Shown here one piece after another: positions 1 through 8,192 of a stretch of 64,000 nucleotides of DNA. The first letter of the stretch is position 1; each line of letters starts with the position of its first letter. The position numbers and the translations under genes are program-made. The notes under the pieces were generated by a model that saw only the letters and a program-made list of their open reading frames with translations, made no database searches and was not told where the DNA came from. The stretch is from Streptomyces sp. MNU76 (GTDB lineage: Bacteria; Actinomycetota; Actinomycetes; Streptomycetales; Streptomycetaceae). The DNA is taken from the NCBI RefSeq assembly GCF_020982545.1, contig NZ_JAJKLK010000001.1:868001-932000 (forward strand), given 5' to 3'.

Positions 1-795
1 GAGGGGGGTCTGGATGGCATCCCGTACGGCCGCGGTGTCCACCTGGACGGAACGGGCCAGCCCCGTCGCCACGTCCAGGCCGTGGATCTCGGTGGATGTG
101 GGGCCGTGCGGGGTGAGGCCGTTGCCGGAGAGGGCCAGCTGGAGCGGCCGTACGGACTGGCTCGGCAGCGTCAGTTCGTGGCGCAGGCGCAGGTGCTGCA
201 CGATCGCGTGGTCGATGGTCTCGCCGCCGACGGGGATGCGTACCGCGCTGACGACCGAGCCGAGGGAGAGGACGGCGAGTTCGGTGGCACCCGCACCACA
301 CACCATGATCATGGTGGCCTCGGGCTGCTCCACCGGCAGACCGCAGCCGATCGCCGCCGCGATGAGGGTGTCCACCAGTTCCACCCGGCGGGCGCCGAGG
401 CCCACCAGGGTCTCGATCGTGGCGCGTTGGGCGAGCGGGTCCGCGCCGTGCGGGGTGCAGGCGGCGGCTCGCAGCACGGGCTTGCGGCGCAGATTGCGGC
501 GGACCCGGTCACCCAGCAGCTGGCGCAGCATCCGCTGGGCCATCTCGATGTCGACGACCGTGCCGCCGGAGACGGGCCGGACGACCCGGATGTAGTCGGG
601 CGTACGGCCCGTCATCTTCTCCGCGAACTCCCCGACCGCGATCAGCGCGCCCGTCCGGGTGTTCACGGCGGCGACGCTCGGCTGGTCCACGACCAGGCCC
701 GCCCCCTTCACATACACCCGGGTCCGCGCGGCCCCGAGGTCGACGCCGAAGTGGCAGCGGCGCAGCTGCTCCAGACTGGCGGTCATCGCGGTCAT
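1..795 (-). CDS. mbl: MreB/Mbl-like actin-family protein, 3' end outside window
   Basis: Bacterial actin homologue, expected to form filaments that organise cell-wall or spore-wall synthesis at the membrane. The visible 265 residues begin MTAMTASLEQLRRCHFGVDL. The phosphate-1 loop follows as GVDLGAARTRVYV, and then a segment with PVSGGTVVDI typical of the MreB family. The ATG at 795 is chosen because GGGAGG stands about 8 nt upstream; an in-frame ATG three codons later is possible. The frame is open to the window edge, so the C-terminus is missing. In S. coelicolor the second MreB-type gene (mbl) lies close to matB, as here; I use that remembered synteny to prefer Mbl over MreB. The family assignment is secure, the paralogue assignment is inferred. 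Confidence 0.8.
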   Translation of the reverse strand, partial: MTAMTASLEQLRRCHFGVDLGAARTRVYVKGAGLVVDQPSVAAVNTRTGALIAVGEFAEKMTGRTPDYIRVVRPVSGGTVVDIEMAQRMLRQLLGDRVRRNLRRKPVLRAAACTPHGADPLAQRATIETLVGLGARRVELVDTLIAAAIGCGLPVEQPEATMIMVCGAGATELAVLSLGSVVSAVRIPVGGETIDHAIVQHLRLRHELTLPSQSVRPLQLALSGNGLTPHGPTSTEIHGLDVATGLARSVQVDTAAVRDAIQTPL

Positions 796-990
796 TGCGG
801 ATCCTCCCGAGCACGGACCGTACGGACCGCCGCCGGTCGGCGGTTCCGGGTTCCCTTTGCATCGTGCGGGGGCGGGGGTGGGGTGCCTGTTGGGGTGGGC
901 CGGGTGGGGTGCGGCTGGACGGGTGGTTCGGTGGGCCGGGACGGCCGCGCCTCTTCGCGTCAGTCGGGTGTGGGTGTTGTGGCGGGGGCT

Positions 991-2461
991 TCACGGCGGG
1001 CGTGGCGGGGTCGTCGTGGGGGTGACGATTCCGCGTACGACGCCCAGCTCGACCAGGTCCTGCGGTCGTAGGCGGAGGTCGTCGGCCGTCGCCCGCACCT
1101 GGCCCCGGGCGTTTGAGGATCGCGGCCGCCAGTTCCGGGGCGATCACCGAGAAGTAGGAGTCGGGGTGGCCCAGGTGTCGGTGGGGGCGGCGAGGGCGAG
1201 GGCGCGCCGCCGGAGCCGCCCCGCCGATGAGGAGGGTGGTGACGGGGGTGCGGGCGGTGGCGACGGTGGTGAAGAGGGCGGCGATGGCGGGGCCCGCGCC
1301 CTCGCGTTCGGCGTCGGCGTCGTTCGCGGCGCCGGGGTGTCGATCAAGGTCAGGACGGGGATGCCGAGGCGGTCGGCGAGGCGGATGAGGCGGGCGGCGG
1401 TGCGGTAGCCCGCCGGGCGGGTCGGGTGCCGCACTGGGCCGCGTAGGCGACGGTCCGGCCCTCGTGTTCGCCGAAGCCGCACAGCATGCCGGGGTCGGTG
1501 CCGCCGACGCGGTCCCCTCGCAGGGGCTCGGCGGGTGAAGTAGGCGTCCAGATAGGCCTCGGCTCGGGGGCGGTGGGGAGCGGGCGCGTTGTACGGCGTC
1601 CCAGCCTGTGGTGGGGAGGGCGGGGAGAGGCGCCTGTTGGGGTGGCGGGTCTGGTTGCCTGGCGGCTGTCGGCTCGTGGGGGCTGGGCGCGCAGTTCCCC
1701 GCGCCCCTTGAGGGCCCCGGCCCTCGTGAGGGGTGGCGTCGGGTGGGAGGGCGTGGGGTGGGGGTGCCGGTTCTGTGGACGGGGTGGTCAGGAGGGTCAG
1801 CCAGAGGGACAGTGTGTCGCGCAGGTCGGCCGGGGGGACCACCGCGTCGATCGAGCCCGCCGCGAGCTGGGACTCCGCCGTGTACGCCGTCGGGTCCGCG
1901 TCCGGGGGACGGACGCGGGAACCGGCGAAGCCCACCTGGGCGTCCGGGAGGGCCAGGATGATGTCGGCGGCGGCGCCGAGGGCGGCCCACCCGCCGCCCG
2001 TCGTGGGGTCGCGGAGGACCGCGATCTGCGGCAGCCCCGCCTCGCCCGTCAGCGCCGACTGGCGTGCCACACGCTGGAGTTGGGTGAGAGCGCGCATGCC
2101 CTCCTGCATACGGCTGCCACCGGTCGCGATCAGGGAGACGACCGGGAGACGGTGCTCACGGGCATACACGTGGGCCGCTTCCAGGCGGTCGCCGGTGCGT
2201 TCGCCGAGGGAGCCGCCGAGGAAGCCGAACTCGAAGGAGATCAGGACCGCTTGTGCGGTTCCGACGATCGCCCGCCCCCACACCACCGACTCCTCCTCCC
2301 CGGTGCGCTCGGCGGCGCGGGCGCGGGAGGCGTCGTAACCGGGCCAGGAGAGGGCCGTCGGGGCGGCGGCCCGTGCGGGTGGGGAGTTGAGCGAAGTCGT
2401 CCGTCAGGAGGGCGATGGCGTCCCGGGCCGAGTGGCTTCTGCTGTTCAACTGTTCACTCAT
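991..2461 (-). pseudogene. Acyl-CoA carboxylase carboxyltransferase (fused beta/alpha type), multiply frameshifted
   Basis: A single-chain carboxyltransferase that would move a carboxyl group from biotin to acetyl- or propionyl-CoA. The beta-like half is readable at 2290-1800 (FEFGFLGGSLGERTGDRL, then IATGGSRMQEGMRALTQL). The alpha-like half is at about 1510-990 (MLCGFGEHEGRTVAYAAQ, RLIRLADRLGIPVLTLID, DSYFSVIAPELAAAILKR, DLVELGVVRGIVT). These blocks lie in all three frames, so at least five frame changes are needed; I see them near 2380, 1500, 1340, 1215, 1170 and 1100. The start is MSEQLNSRS and the last frame stops at 991-993. The linker between halves carries an intergenic-type repeat at 1687-1735. 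Several breaks fall in C/G runs, so it may be intact in the real genome. It follows matB in the same direction; malonyl-CoA chemistry could link the two. Confidence 0.75.
1687..1735. repeat. Copy of a dispersed GC-rich repeat plus hairpin inside the carboxyltransferase gene
   Basis: The segment has the core CGCAGTTCCCCGCGCCCC followed by an imperfect hairpin (arms about 1706-1714 and 1720-1734). The same core recurs in gene-free DNA at 26611-26632 and, inverted, at 31475-31496. Such elements are normally intergenic in Streptomyces; here it lies in the linker between the beta-like and alpha-like halves. Confidence 0.7.
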
Positions 2462-3936
2462 CCGTCTCTACTCGGGGTTCGCTCGTCCGTCTTCAGCGCG
2501 CGCTTCATGATCTTGCCCATGTCGTTGCGGGGAGGGAGGCGAGGTAGTGAACGGTGCGGGGCGCTTGTGGGGGAGAGGAGGGTGGCTACGTGGGTCGCCA
2601 ACCCACTGCCGGGGAGGGATTGAGGGTCCTGTGGGACGATCCAGGCGACCACGCGTTCGCCGAGGTCGGGGTCCGGTGCGCCGGTGACGGCCGCCTCCCG
2701 GACGCCCGGGTGTTCCAGGAGCGCGTTCTCGATCTCGCCCGCGCCGATCTTGTAGCCGCCGCTCTTGATGAGGTCGGTGGCCTTCCGGCCGACGATGCGG
2801 ACGTAGCCGTCGGGGTCGCGGACGGCCATGTCGCCGGTGCGGAACCAGCCGTCGGCGGTGAACGCGGCGGCGGTGGCGTCGGGGCGGTTGAGGTACTCGG
2901 TGAAGAGGTTCGGACCGCGCACCTGGATCTCGCCGACCGACTCGCCGTCGTACGCGGTGAGGGGCGTGCCGTCCTCCTCGACCAGCCTCAACTCCACTCC
3001 GGGGAGCGGGACTCCGACGGTGCCGGCGCGGGGTTCGCCGTCGGCGCGGACGCTGGTGTTCATGAGCGTCTCCGTCATGCCGTACCGCTCGACGACCCGG
3101 CGGCCGGTCGCCGCCGCGATCCGCTCGTGGTCGTGCACCGGCAGCGCGGCCGAGCCGGAGACGAGGAGGCGGGCGCGGCCGAGCGCCTCGGCGAGGTCCG
3201 GGTCGGTGGGGAGGGTCTCGGCGATGCGGTGGTACATCGTCGGAACGCCGAACAGCATCGTCGCGCCCGACGACAGCTCCCGGGCGACGGCACCCGTGTC
3301 GAACCTGCCGAGGTGGTGGACCGCGCCGCCGCGCCGCAGCGGGCCCAGGATGCCCAGGATCAGACCGTGCACGTGGAAGAGGGGCAGGGCGTGGACCAGT
3401 ACGTCGTCGGCGGTCCACCGCCAGGCGTCGGCCAGCGCGTCCAGGGTGGTCGCGATGGCGCGGCGGGGGATGACGGCGCCCTTCGGTGGGCCGGTGGTTC
3501 CGGAGGTGTAGACGATGAGGGCGGGGGCCGTGGGAGCCGCTTCGTCCGTGACCGCCGCGTGCGAGGGCGAGCGGTCCTGCACGTCGACGTCCACTCGCGC
3601 CAAGTCAGCCAGTACGGACGGTAGTTCGGCGCCGGGGGCGGTGAGGATCAGGGCGGGAGCGCTGTCCTTCAGGATGTGTCCCAGCTCGCTCTGGCCCGAC
3701 TTCGGGTTGAGCGGTACGGCGGGGACGCCGGCCCGTAGCGCGGCCACGACGCCCACCGCCGTCTCCAGCGTCGGTGTCGCCCAGACGGCCACGCGGCCCG
3801 CGTCGCGGATCCGGGCGGCGAGCGCGTCGGTCACCGCCGAGAGTTCCGCGTACGTCAGGGAGCGGTCACCGAAGCGCAGGGCGGGGTGGTCGGGGGTTCG
3901 GGCTTCGCCGGTGAGGGCCGGGAAGAGAGAGGACAC
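2458..3936 (-). CDS. matB: Malonyl-CoA synthetase MatB (AMP-forming acyl-CoA ligase)
   Basis: ANL-superfamily ligase that activates malonate (and methylmalonate) with ATP and CoA, feeding extender units to fatty acid or polyketide synthesis in the cytoplasm. The protein is 492 aa. Motifs in order: P-loop YTSGTTGPPKGAV, PLFHVHGLILGIL, ERYGMTETLM, the RTGDM and VGRKATDLIKSGGYKIGAGE hinge, and the C-terminal catalytic lysine in NDMGKIMKRALK. It closely resembles S. coelicolor MatB as I remember it. GTG at 3936 is chosen because AGGAG sits about 8 nt upstream; the open frame to 4248 is non-coding in character. Oddity: at 2527-2570 the residues TSAPHRSLPRLP stand where the family has HKRPRTVHYLASLP. 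Three separate one-base deletions in C runs would explain this, and the frame is restored afterwards. Confidence 0.92.
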   Translation of the reverse strand: MSSLFPALTGEARTPDHPALRFGDRSLTYAELSAVTDALAARIRDAGRVAVWATPTLETAVGVVAALRAGVPAVPLNPKSGQSELGHILKDSAPALILTAPGAELPSVLADLARVDVDVQDRSPSHAAVTDEAAPTAPALIVYTSGTTGPPKGAVIPRRAIATTLDALADAWRWTADDVLVHALPLFHVHGLILGILGPLRRGGAVHHLGRFDTGAVARELSSGATMLFGVPTMYHRIAETLPTDPDLAEALGRARLLVSGSAALPVHDHERIAAATGRRVVERYGMTETLMNTSVRADGEPRAGTVGVPLPGVELRLVEEDGTPLTAYDGESVGEIQVRGPNLFTEYLNRPDATAAAFTADGWFRTGDMAVRDPDGYVRIVGRKATDLIKSGGYKIGAGEIENALLEHPGVREAAVTGAPDPDLGERVVAWIVPQDPQSLPGSGLATHVATLLSPTSAPHRSLPRLPPRNDMGKIMKRALKTDERTPSRDG

Positions 3937-4052
3937 GTTCTGCACTCCTTGGTCGTCGCCTTGCTCGTGGGCGGGGTCGTCGTCTCGGTCCTCGCCGTTC
4001 GAGGTACCGCACCGCCCTTGGGCGCCCCGATCGACGGGGCTCCCCGATGGCC

Positions 4053-4238
4053 TTACCCGAATCCCGGGACCACCAGCACCAGCCACACCACGGCGGGTAC
4101 CACGGCCACCACGATCCCTCCGTAGATCATCAGCTGTCGGAAGATAGCGCTCGCGGTCGATGCCCGGTGCGGCGGCCAGGAGACCAGGGCGCCGTTGGTG
4201 GAGAAGGGGGTGAAAGCTGCTACGGGTTTTCTGGTCAT
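4053..4238 (-). CDS. Small single-pass membrane protein, unknown function
   Basis: A 61-residue reading frame starting MTRKPVAAFTPF and ending with one strong hydrophobic segment (LMIYGGIVVAVVPAVVWLVL, about residues 36-55), so probably anchored by its C-terminus. It points the same way as matB and stops 116 bp before it. The ribosome site is weak (AAGTGA). It lies opposite the 5' side of the recombinase/regulator chimera. I recognise no family. It could be a real small membrane protein or a leftover of DNA rearranged by the nearby IS607-type remnant. Confidence 0.4.
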   Translation of the reverse strand: MTRKPVAAFTPFSTNGALVSWPPHRASTASAIFRQLMIYGGIVVAVVPAVVWLVLVVPGFG

Positions 4239-4280
4239 TCGTGGTCACTTCTAGTCGTACGTCCCGGATATCTTGATCTT

Positions 4281-4646
4281 GTGAAGCTTTCGGAGTGGGC
4301 GCGGCAGCAGGGCGTGAGTTACCAGACCGCCTGGCGATGGGTGAAGGACGGCAAGATGCCCGTTCCCGTCACCCAAGCGCCGTCCGGGACGTGGCTGGTC
4401 GCCGAGCCCGCTCCGGCTGTCTCCGCGGTCTGCTTGCGCTCCATCGCCGACCAGATCGCCGAGAGCCGTACCGAGTCGCTGCGCCAGCCCGGCCGCCCCG
4501 ACCGTTCCCTCGCCCAGCACCAGGTGATCCTCGACGCCATCGCCGCCCGGCAGCCCCAGCAGGTGGCCGCCGCGATGCGCCGCCATGTCCGCACGGTCGC
4601 GAAGGTCCGCCTGCTGGACTGGGACCCGGGAGAATCGCCTTCCTGA
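4281..4646 (+). pseudogene. Chimera: IS607-type recombinase N-terminus joined to GntR/FCD regulator C-terminus
   Basis: The first about 45 residues (VKLSEWARQQGVSYQTAWRW and a TWLV beta-hairpin) are the MerR-like DNA-binding domain of IS607-family serine recombinases. The catalytic serine domain that should follow is absent. From about 4436 the frame continues with LRSIADQIAESRTESL and SLAQHQVILDAIAARQPQQV, which is the helical C-terminal end of an FCD ligand-binding domain as in GntR/FadR regulators. The winged helix of that regulator is missing. I infer that an IS607-like element entered a GntR gene next to matB and was then mostly deleted. No good ribosome site precedes the GTG at 4281. 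Function is unlikely, but a DNA-binding fragment fused to a dimerising helix bundle cannot be excluded. Confidence 0.7.
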
Positions 4647-4683
4647 GGCGGGCCGGGTCGTCCACCTTCGCCCTCCCGGCCCT

Positions 4684-5754
4684 CTACCGCTGCCCGGTGT
4701 GTCGGCCCACCACGTCCGCCACGACGCAGCTCACGTTGTCGGGGCCGCCCGCCTCGTTCGCCTCGGTGACGAGGGCGCGGACGGCGGTGTCGGGGTCGGC
4801 GGCCGAGGACAGGGTGTGCCGGACGGCCGGGTCGGGGACGACCGAGGAGAGGCCGTCGGAGCACAGGAGGTAGCGGTCGCCGGGGTGGGCGTCGTGGAGG
4901 CGCAGGTCGGGTGTGGCGGTGGCCGCGCCGTTGGTCAACGCCTTGAGGAGCAGGGCGGGTTGGGGGTGCGCGGTGGCCTCCTCCGGGGTGAGGCGACCTT
5001 CGTCGATCATCGACTGGACGACCGTGTGGTCATGGGTGATCCGGAACAGTTCGCCGTCGCGCAGCAGATACGCGCGTGAGTCGCCGATGTGCACGAGGGC
5101 GAGCTGCGAGCCGGTCCAGAGCATCGCCGTCAGGGTCGTACCGTCCTCCCCGGTCCCCGCGACGTCCCGTACGGCGTCGCTCGCGCCCCGTACCGCGTCC
5201 TCCAGCAGGTTCAGCACACTGCCCGCCGGGAGGGTCTCGCGGTCCAGGGTCTTCAGTGCCTCCACGGCGGCCGTGCTCGCGGGCGCCCCGGCGGGGCCGA
5301 AACCGTCGGCGACGGCGAGGACGCGGGTGCCGGCGTAGGCGGTGTCCTGGTTGGCGGCGCGGACGAGGCCGGTGTCGGAAAGGGCGGCGTAACGGAGTTC
5401 GAGCATCGCGGTGTCCTCCTCGGACGTGTGGGTGAGGTGGTCCACGAGGAAGGCCGCCAGGTCGCGTCGGGTCGCCGTCTCGGCCTCGACCCCGGCCCAG
5501 TACGCCCGGATCTCCCGGGCCGCGGAGCCCGGCTCCAGCGCGCACACCATACGGATACGGGCCAGCGGCATCCCGAGCCGACGGAGCCAGGCCACCAGCC
5601 GGGCCTGCTCCAACTGCTCGGCGGCGTAGTAGCGGTAGCCGGTGTCGGGGTCGACCCGGGCGGGCCGCAGCAGCTCCAGTTCGTCGTAGAGCCGCAGTGC
5701 CTTCGGTGACAGCCGGCACGCCTTGGCGAAGGCACCGATCGTCAGCATCCGCAT
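4684..5754 (-). CDS. MerR-type DNA-binding domain fused to PP2C-family phosphatase
   Basis: A 356-aa fusion. Residues 1-70 form a MerR winged helix (LTIGAFAKACRLSPKALRLY, then YRYYAAEQLEQARLVAWLRR). Residues about 118-350 form a PP2C Ser/Thr phosphatase domain with metal-site motifs ADGFG, GDSRAYLLRDGEL, CSDGLSSVV and GGPDNVSCVV. It probably couples dephosphorylation or a phosphoprotein signal to transcription. ATG 5754 is chosen because a strong AGGAGG precedes it and because the likely promoter (5823-5853) lies downstream of the more distal ATG at 5880. The 5' leader carries four tandem 9-bp repeats. It is divergent from the DUF3152 gene. The exact target is unknown. Confidence 0.88.
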   Translation of the reverse strand: MRMLTIGAFAKACRLSPKALRLYDELELLRPARVDPDTGYRYYAAEQLEQARLVAWLRRLGMPLARIRMVCALEPGSAAREIRAYWAGVEAETATRRDLAAFLVDHLTHTSEEDTAMLELRYAALSDTGLVRAANQDTAYAGTRVLAVADGFGPAGAPASTAAVEALKTLDRETLPAGSVLNLLEDAVRGASDAVRDVAGTGEDGTTLTAMLWTGSQLALVHIGDSRAYLLRDGELFRITHDHTVVQSMIDEGRLTPEEATAHPQPALLLKALTNGAATATPDLRLHDAHPGDRYLLCSDGLSSVVPDPAVRHTLSSAADPDTAVRALVTEANEAGGPDNVSCVVADVVGRHTGQR

Positions 5755-5760
5755 GCTTCC

Positions 5761-5796
5761 TCCTGTCGGTCCTGTCGGTCCTGTCGGTCCTGTCGG
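5761..5796. repeat. Four tandem copies of a 9-bp unit in the MerR-PP2C leader
   Basis: Perfect copies of TCCTGTCGG (plus strand). On the mRNA strand each copy contains AGGA, so the leader presents a ladder of Shine-Dalgarno-like sites, the last merging with the true AGGAGG. Copy-number slippage could tune translation. Confidence 0.85.
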
Positions 5797-5822
5797 TCCT
5801 GGCGTTCCTCGTTCCGCTATCG

Positions 5823-5853
5823 ATGCTGGGGCTTCACCGAAGGTGAAGGTCAA
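5823..5853 (-). promoter_or_regulatory. MerR-type promoter with 19-bp spacer and dyad operator
   Basis: On the minus strand, a -35 TTGACC (5853-5848) is separated by exactly 19 bp from a -10-like CAGCAT (5828-5823). The spacer holds the inverted repeat TTCACC-TTC-GGTGAA (5833-5847). An overlong spacer carrying a dyad is the hallmark of MerR-controlled promoters. It implies autoregulation of the MerR-PP2C gene and supports its start at 5754. Confidence 0.7.
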
Positions 5854-5944
5854 GCGGTGGTACGGAGCCCAGTCGATCATCCGTTATCTTTTCGTGACTG
5901 AGTCGGCCACATCCGATCACATACCGATCACACTCTGAAGGAAT

Positions 5945-6904
5945 ATGAGCGCGCACAAGGCACCACGTTCTCGCGGCCGCAGCCACAGTCGGACCCGTAG
6001 CCGCCGGCGGCGGAAGGCTCCCGCGTCGCGAGCGAGGGCGCCTCTGTGGAGCGGCCTCGGGGCGGTGGCGGTCGTCGGTGTCGCCGGGTTCGCCGCGGTG
6101 GGGTGGATGAACGGCGGGACGGGCGAGTCGGCGGGCGAGCGCGGCGGCAGCGCGTCCGCCGAGTCCTCGGCCGAGCGGCCTGGGCGCTCGTCCGGGCCGA
6201 GCGCCCAGGCGGACGGCCCTCCTTCCGGAAGCCCTTCCGGAAGCCCTTCCTCGCCCAGCTCCTCGCCCAGTTCGTCCCCGAGTTCCTCACCGAGCGCGTC
6301 TGGATCGCCGTCCCCCAGCGGCTCGGGGTCGATCACCGTCCCCAGGACCGGGCCCGGCACGTTCACCACGGCGTCCGGGGGCAGCGGCAAGGTGGGGAAG
6401 GGGACGCCGCTGCGCTACCGGGTCGACATAGAGAAGGGGTTGTCGCTGTCGGCCGCCGCCGTCGCCGAGGAGGTGGAGGCCGTCCTCGCCGACCCGCGCG
6501 GCTGGACCGCCGACGGAAAATCGGCCTTCAAGCGGGTCTCCGACGGTCCCGCCGACTTCGTCGTCAAGGTCGCGACCCCGGGCACTGTCGACGACGTCTG
6601 CGGCCGGGCCGGGCTGAACACCCGGGGCGAGTACAACTGCCGGGCCGGTGACGACGTCATGGTCAACCTGGAGCGCTGGGAGCTGGCGACCCCCGTCTAC
6701 GCCGAGGACGTCAAGGCCTACCGCGCCCTGATCATCAACCACGAGGTCGGCCACTTCCTCGACCACGGCCACGTCACGTGCCCCGGCAAGGGCAAGCCCG
6801 CTCCGGCGATGATGCAGCAGATCAAGGGCATGAAGGGCTGCCTCCCCAACGTCTGGCCGTACGACCGCGACGGCCGCCTCATCACGGGCCCGGCGGTGCC
6901 GTGA
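5945..6904 (+). CDS. DUF3152 membrane-anchored zincin-like protein
   Basis: A 319-aa protein with a basic N-terminus rich in Arg/Ser, one membrane segment at about residues 36-56, a Ser/Pro-rich low-complexity stretch at about 75-130, and a C-terminal extracytoplasmic DUF3152 domain. That domain contains HEVGH (residues 266-270) followed by FLDHGH, a zinc-protease-like signature, plus paired cysteines. Its substrate is unknown; a cell-wall-associated peptidase is the usual guess. AAGGA lies a few bases before the ATG. It diverges from the MerR-PP2C gene across about 190 bp. The Ser/Pro spacer is coded by tandem TCGCCCAGC-like repeats and is probably variable between strains. Confidence 0.82.
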   Translation: MSAHKAPRSRGRSHSRTRSRRRRKAPASRARAPLWSGLGAVAVVGVAGFAAVGWMNGGTGESAGERGGSASAESSAERPGRSSGPSAQADGPPSGSPSGSPSSPSSSPSSSPSSSPSASGSPSPSGSGSITVPRTGPGTFTTASGGSGKVGKGTPLRYRVDIEKGLSLSAAAVAEEVEAVLADPRGWTADGKSAFKRVSDGPADFVVKVATPGTVDDVCGRAGLNTRGEYNCRAGDDVMVNLERWELATPVYAEDVKAYRALIINHEVGHFLDHGHVTCPGKGKPAPAMMQQIKGMKGCLPNVWPYDRDGRLITGPAVP

Positions 6905-7165
6905 CCCGCCCCGCGGCGCGGTGAGCCGCCGTAGGGCTCCGCGGGCCCCCGGGAGCACGACCAGCAGGTCTTGTGGTCGGGGTGCGGACGGGGCCGCGGA
7001 AACCCGTTCCCTTCACGGCGCCCGAGGTTGTTAGCCTCGGCGGACATCCGTCTTCCGGGCCCCTCGTCGGGGCGCGGCCTCCCGGCCGGTGCTCCGCCGT
7101 CACCGGAGTGCCCTCCGCGTCGCGGTCCCCGGGAGGCGCCGTAGACGTACGAGATCGGAGTTCCC

Positions 7166-8062
7166 GTGGCCCGCACAGCCGCTCCCCGTATAGCCCTCGC
7201 CACCTACGATCCCGGGCCCAGGATCAACCACGACCGGGATCTGCCGGTGCTGGTGGAGGCGCTGCGGGAGGCCGGGGCCGACGCGGTGGCCGTGCACTGG
7301 GACGATCCGGCGGTCGACTGGGCCGCACACGACCTGGTCGTCATCCGGTCCACCTGGGACTACAGCTGGCGCGCGGCCGAGTTCGTGGCCTGGGCGGAGA
7401 AGACCGGCGAGGCCACCAGGCTCGCCAATCCGGCCGAGGTCGTGCGCTGGAACACCGACAAGCGGTACATCGGCGATCTCGCGCGGGCCGGGGTGCCGGT
7501 CGTGCCCACGGACTACCTTGCACCCGGCGACCCCCTGTGGTTGCCCGAGGCGCACCCGTACGTCGTGAAGCCCACCTCCGGCGCGGGCGCCCGGTACGCC
7601 GCCCGCTACACCCCCGACCAGCGGGAGACCGCGGCGGCGCATGTCGAGCGGATGCACGGCGAGGGGCTCACCGCGATGGTGCAGCCGTTCGTGGCCGGCA
7701 TCGACACCGAGGGCGAGCGGGCCCTGCAGTTCTTCGGCGGCCGGCTCCTGCACGCCAGCCGCAAGGGCGCGGTGCTCGCGCCCGACATGGCGTACGACGC
7801 CGAGAAGACCGCCCACCCCGACCTGGTGCCCTGGACCCCGACCGGTGCCGAACTCGCCGTCGCCGAGCGGGCGTTGGCCGCCGTACCGGGCCGGCCCGAG
7901 CTGCTGTACGCGCGGGTCGACCTGGTCACCGGGGCCGACGGGCAGCCGTGTGTGATGGAGTTGGAGCTCGTCGAGCCCAACCTCTTCCTGTGGCTGCACC
8001 CGGACTCGCTGCCCCGGACCGTGGACGCGATCCTGGCCGCCGCCGCTACCGCCACCGCCTGA
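7166..8062 (+). CDS. ATP-grasp family ligase-like protein
   Basis: 298 aa, cytoplasmic. The layout is that of RimK-like ATP-grasp enzymes, which join a carboxylate to an amine or thiol through an acyl-phosphate. Visible parts are an N-terminal pre-ATP-grasp region (RSTWDYSWRAAEFVAWAEKT), the nucleotide-binding strand YVVKPTSGAGARYAARY, VQPFVAGIDTEGERALQFF, and the metal-binding end VMELELVEPNLFLWL. The GTG at 7166 is preceded by GGAG at a short distance. It stands alone, co-directional with the downstream regulator across 130 bp, so the substrate cannot be read from context. Confidence 0.8.
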   Translation: MARTAAPRIALATYDPGPRINHDRDLPVLVEALREAGADAVAVHWDDPAVDWAAHDLVVIRSTWDYSWRAAEFVAWAEKTGEATRLANPAEVVRWNTDKRYIGDLARAGVPVVPTDYLAPGDPLWLPEAHPYVVKPTSGAGARYAARYTPDQRETAAAHVERMHGEGLTAMVQPFVAGIDTEGERALQFFGGRLLHASRKGAVLAPDMAYDAEKTAHPDLVPWTPTGAELAVAERALAAVPGRPELLYARVDLVTGADGQPCVMELELVEPNLFLWLHPDSLPRTVDAILAAAATATA

Positions 8063-8192
8063 CCCGCGGCCCGTCCACCCGCGTGCCCCCTCACCCGAAG
8101 AGGCGGGAAATCCATGAAGCGGGCGTCCCGCCCGTGCCCGCTGCCTACCCTTCGGGGTTACAACAGCGCGTACGGGAACCACAACTGAGGGC

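Noticed and set aside
509..1990. A 493-residue frame over the carboxyltransferase region
   Set aside because: It contains real carboxyltransferase fragments in the middle but continues into the MreB-like gene out of frame; it is explained by frameshifts.
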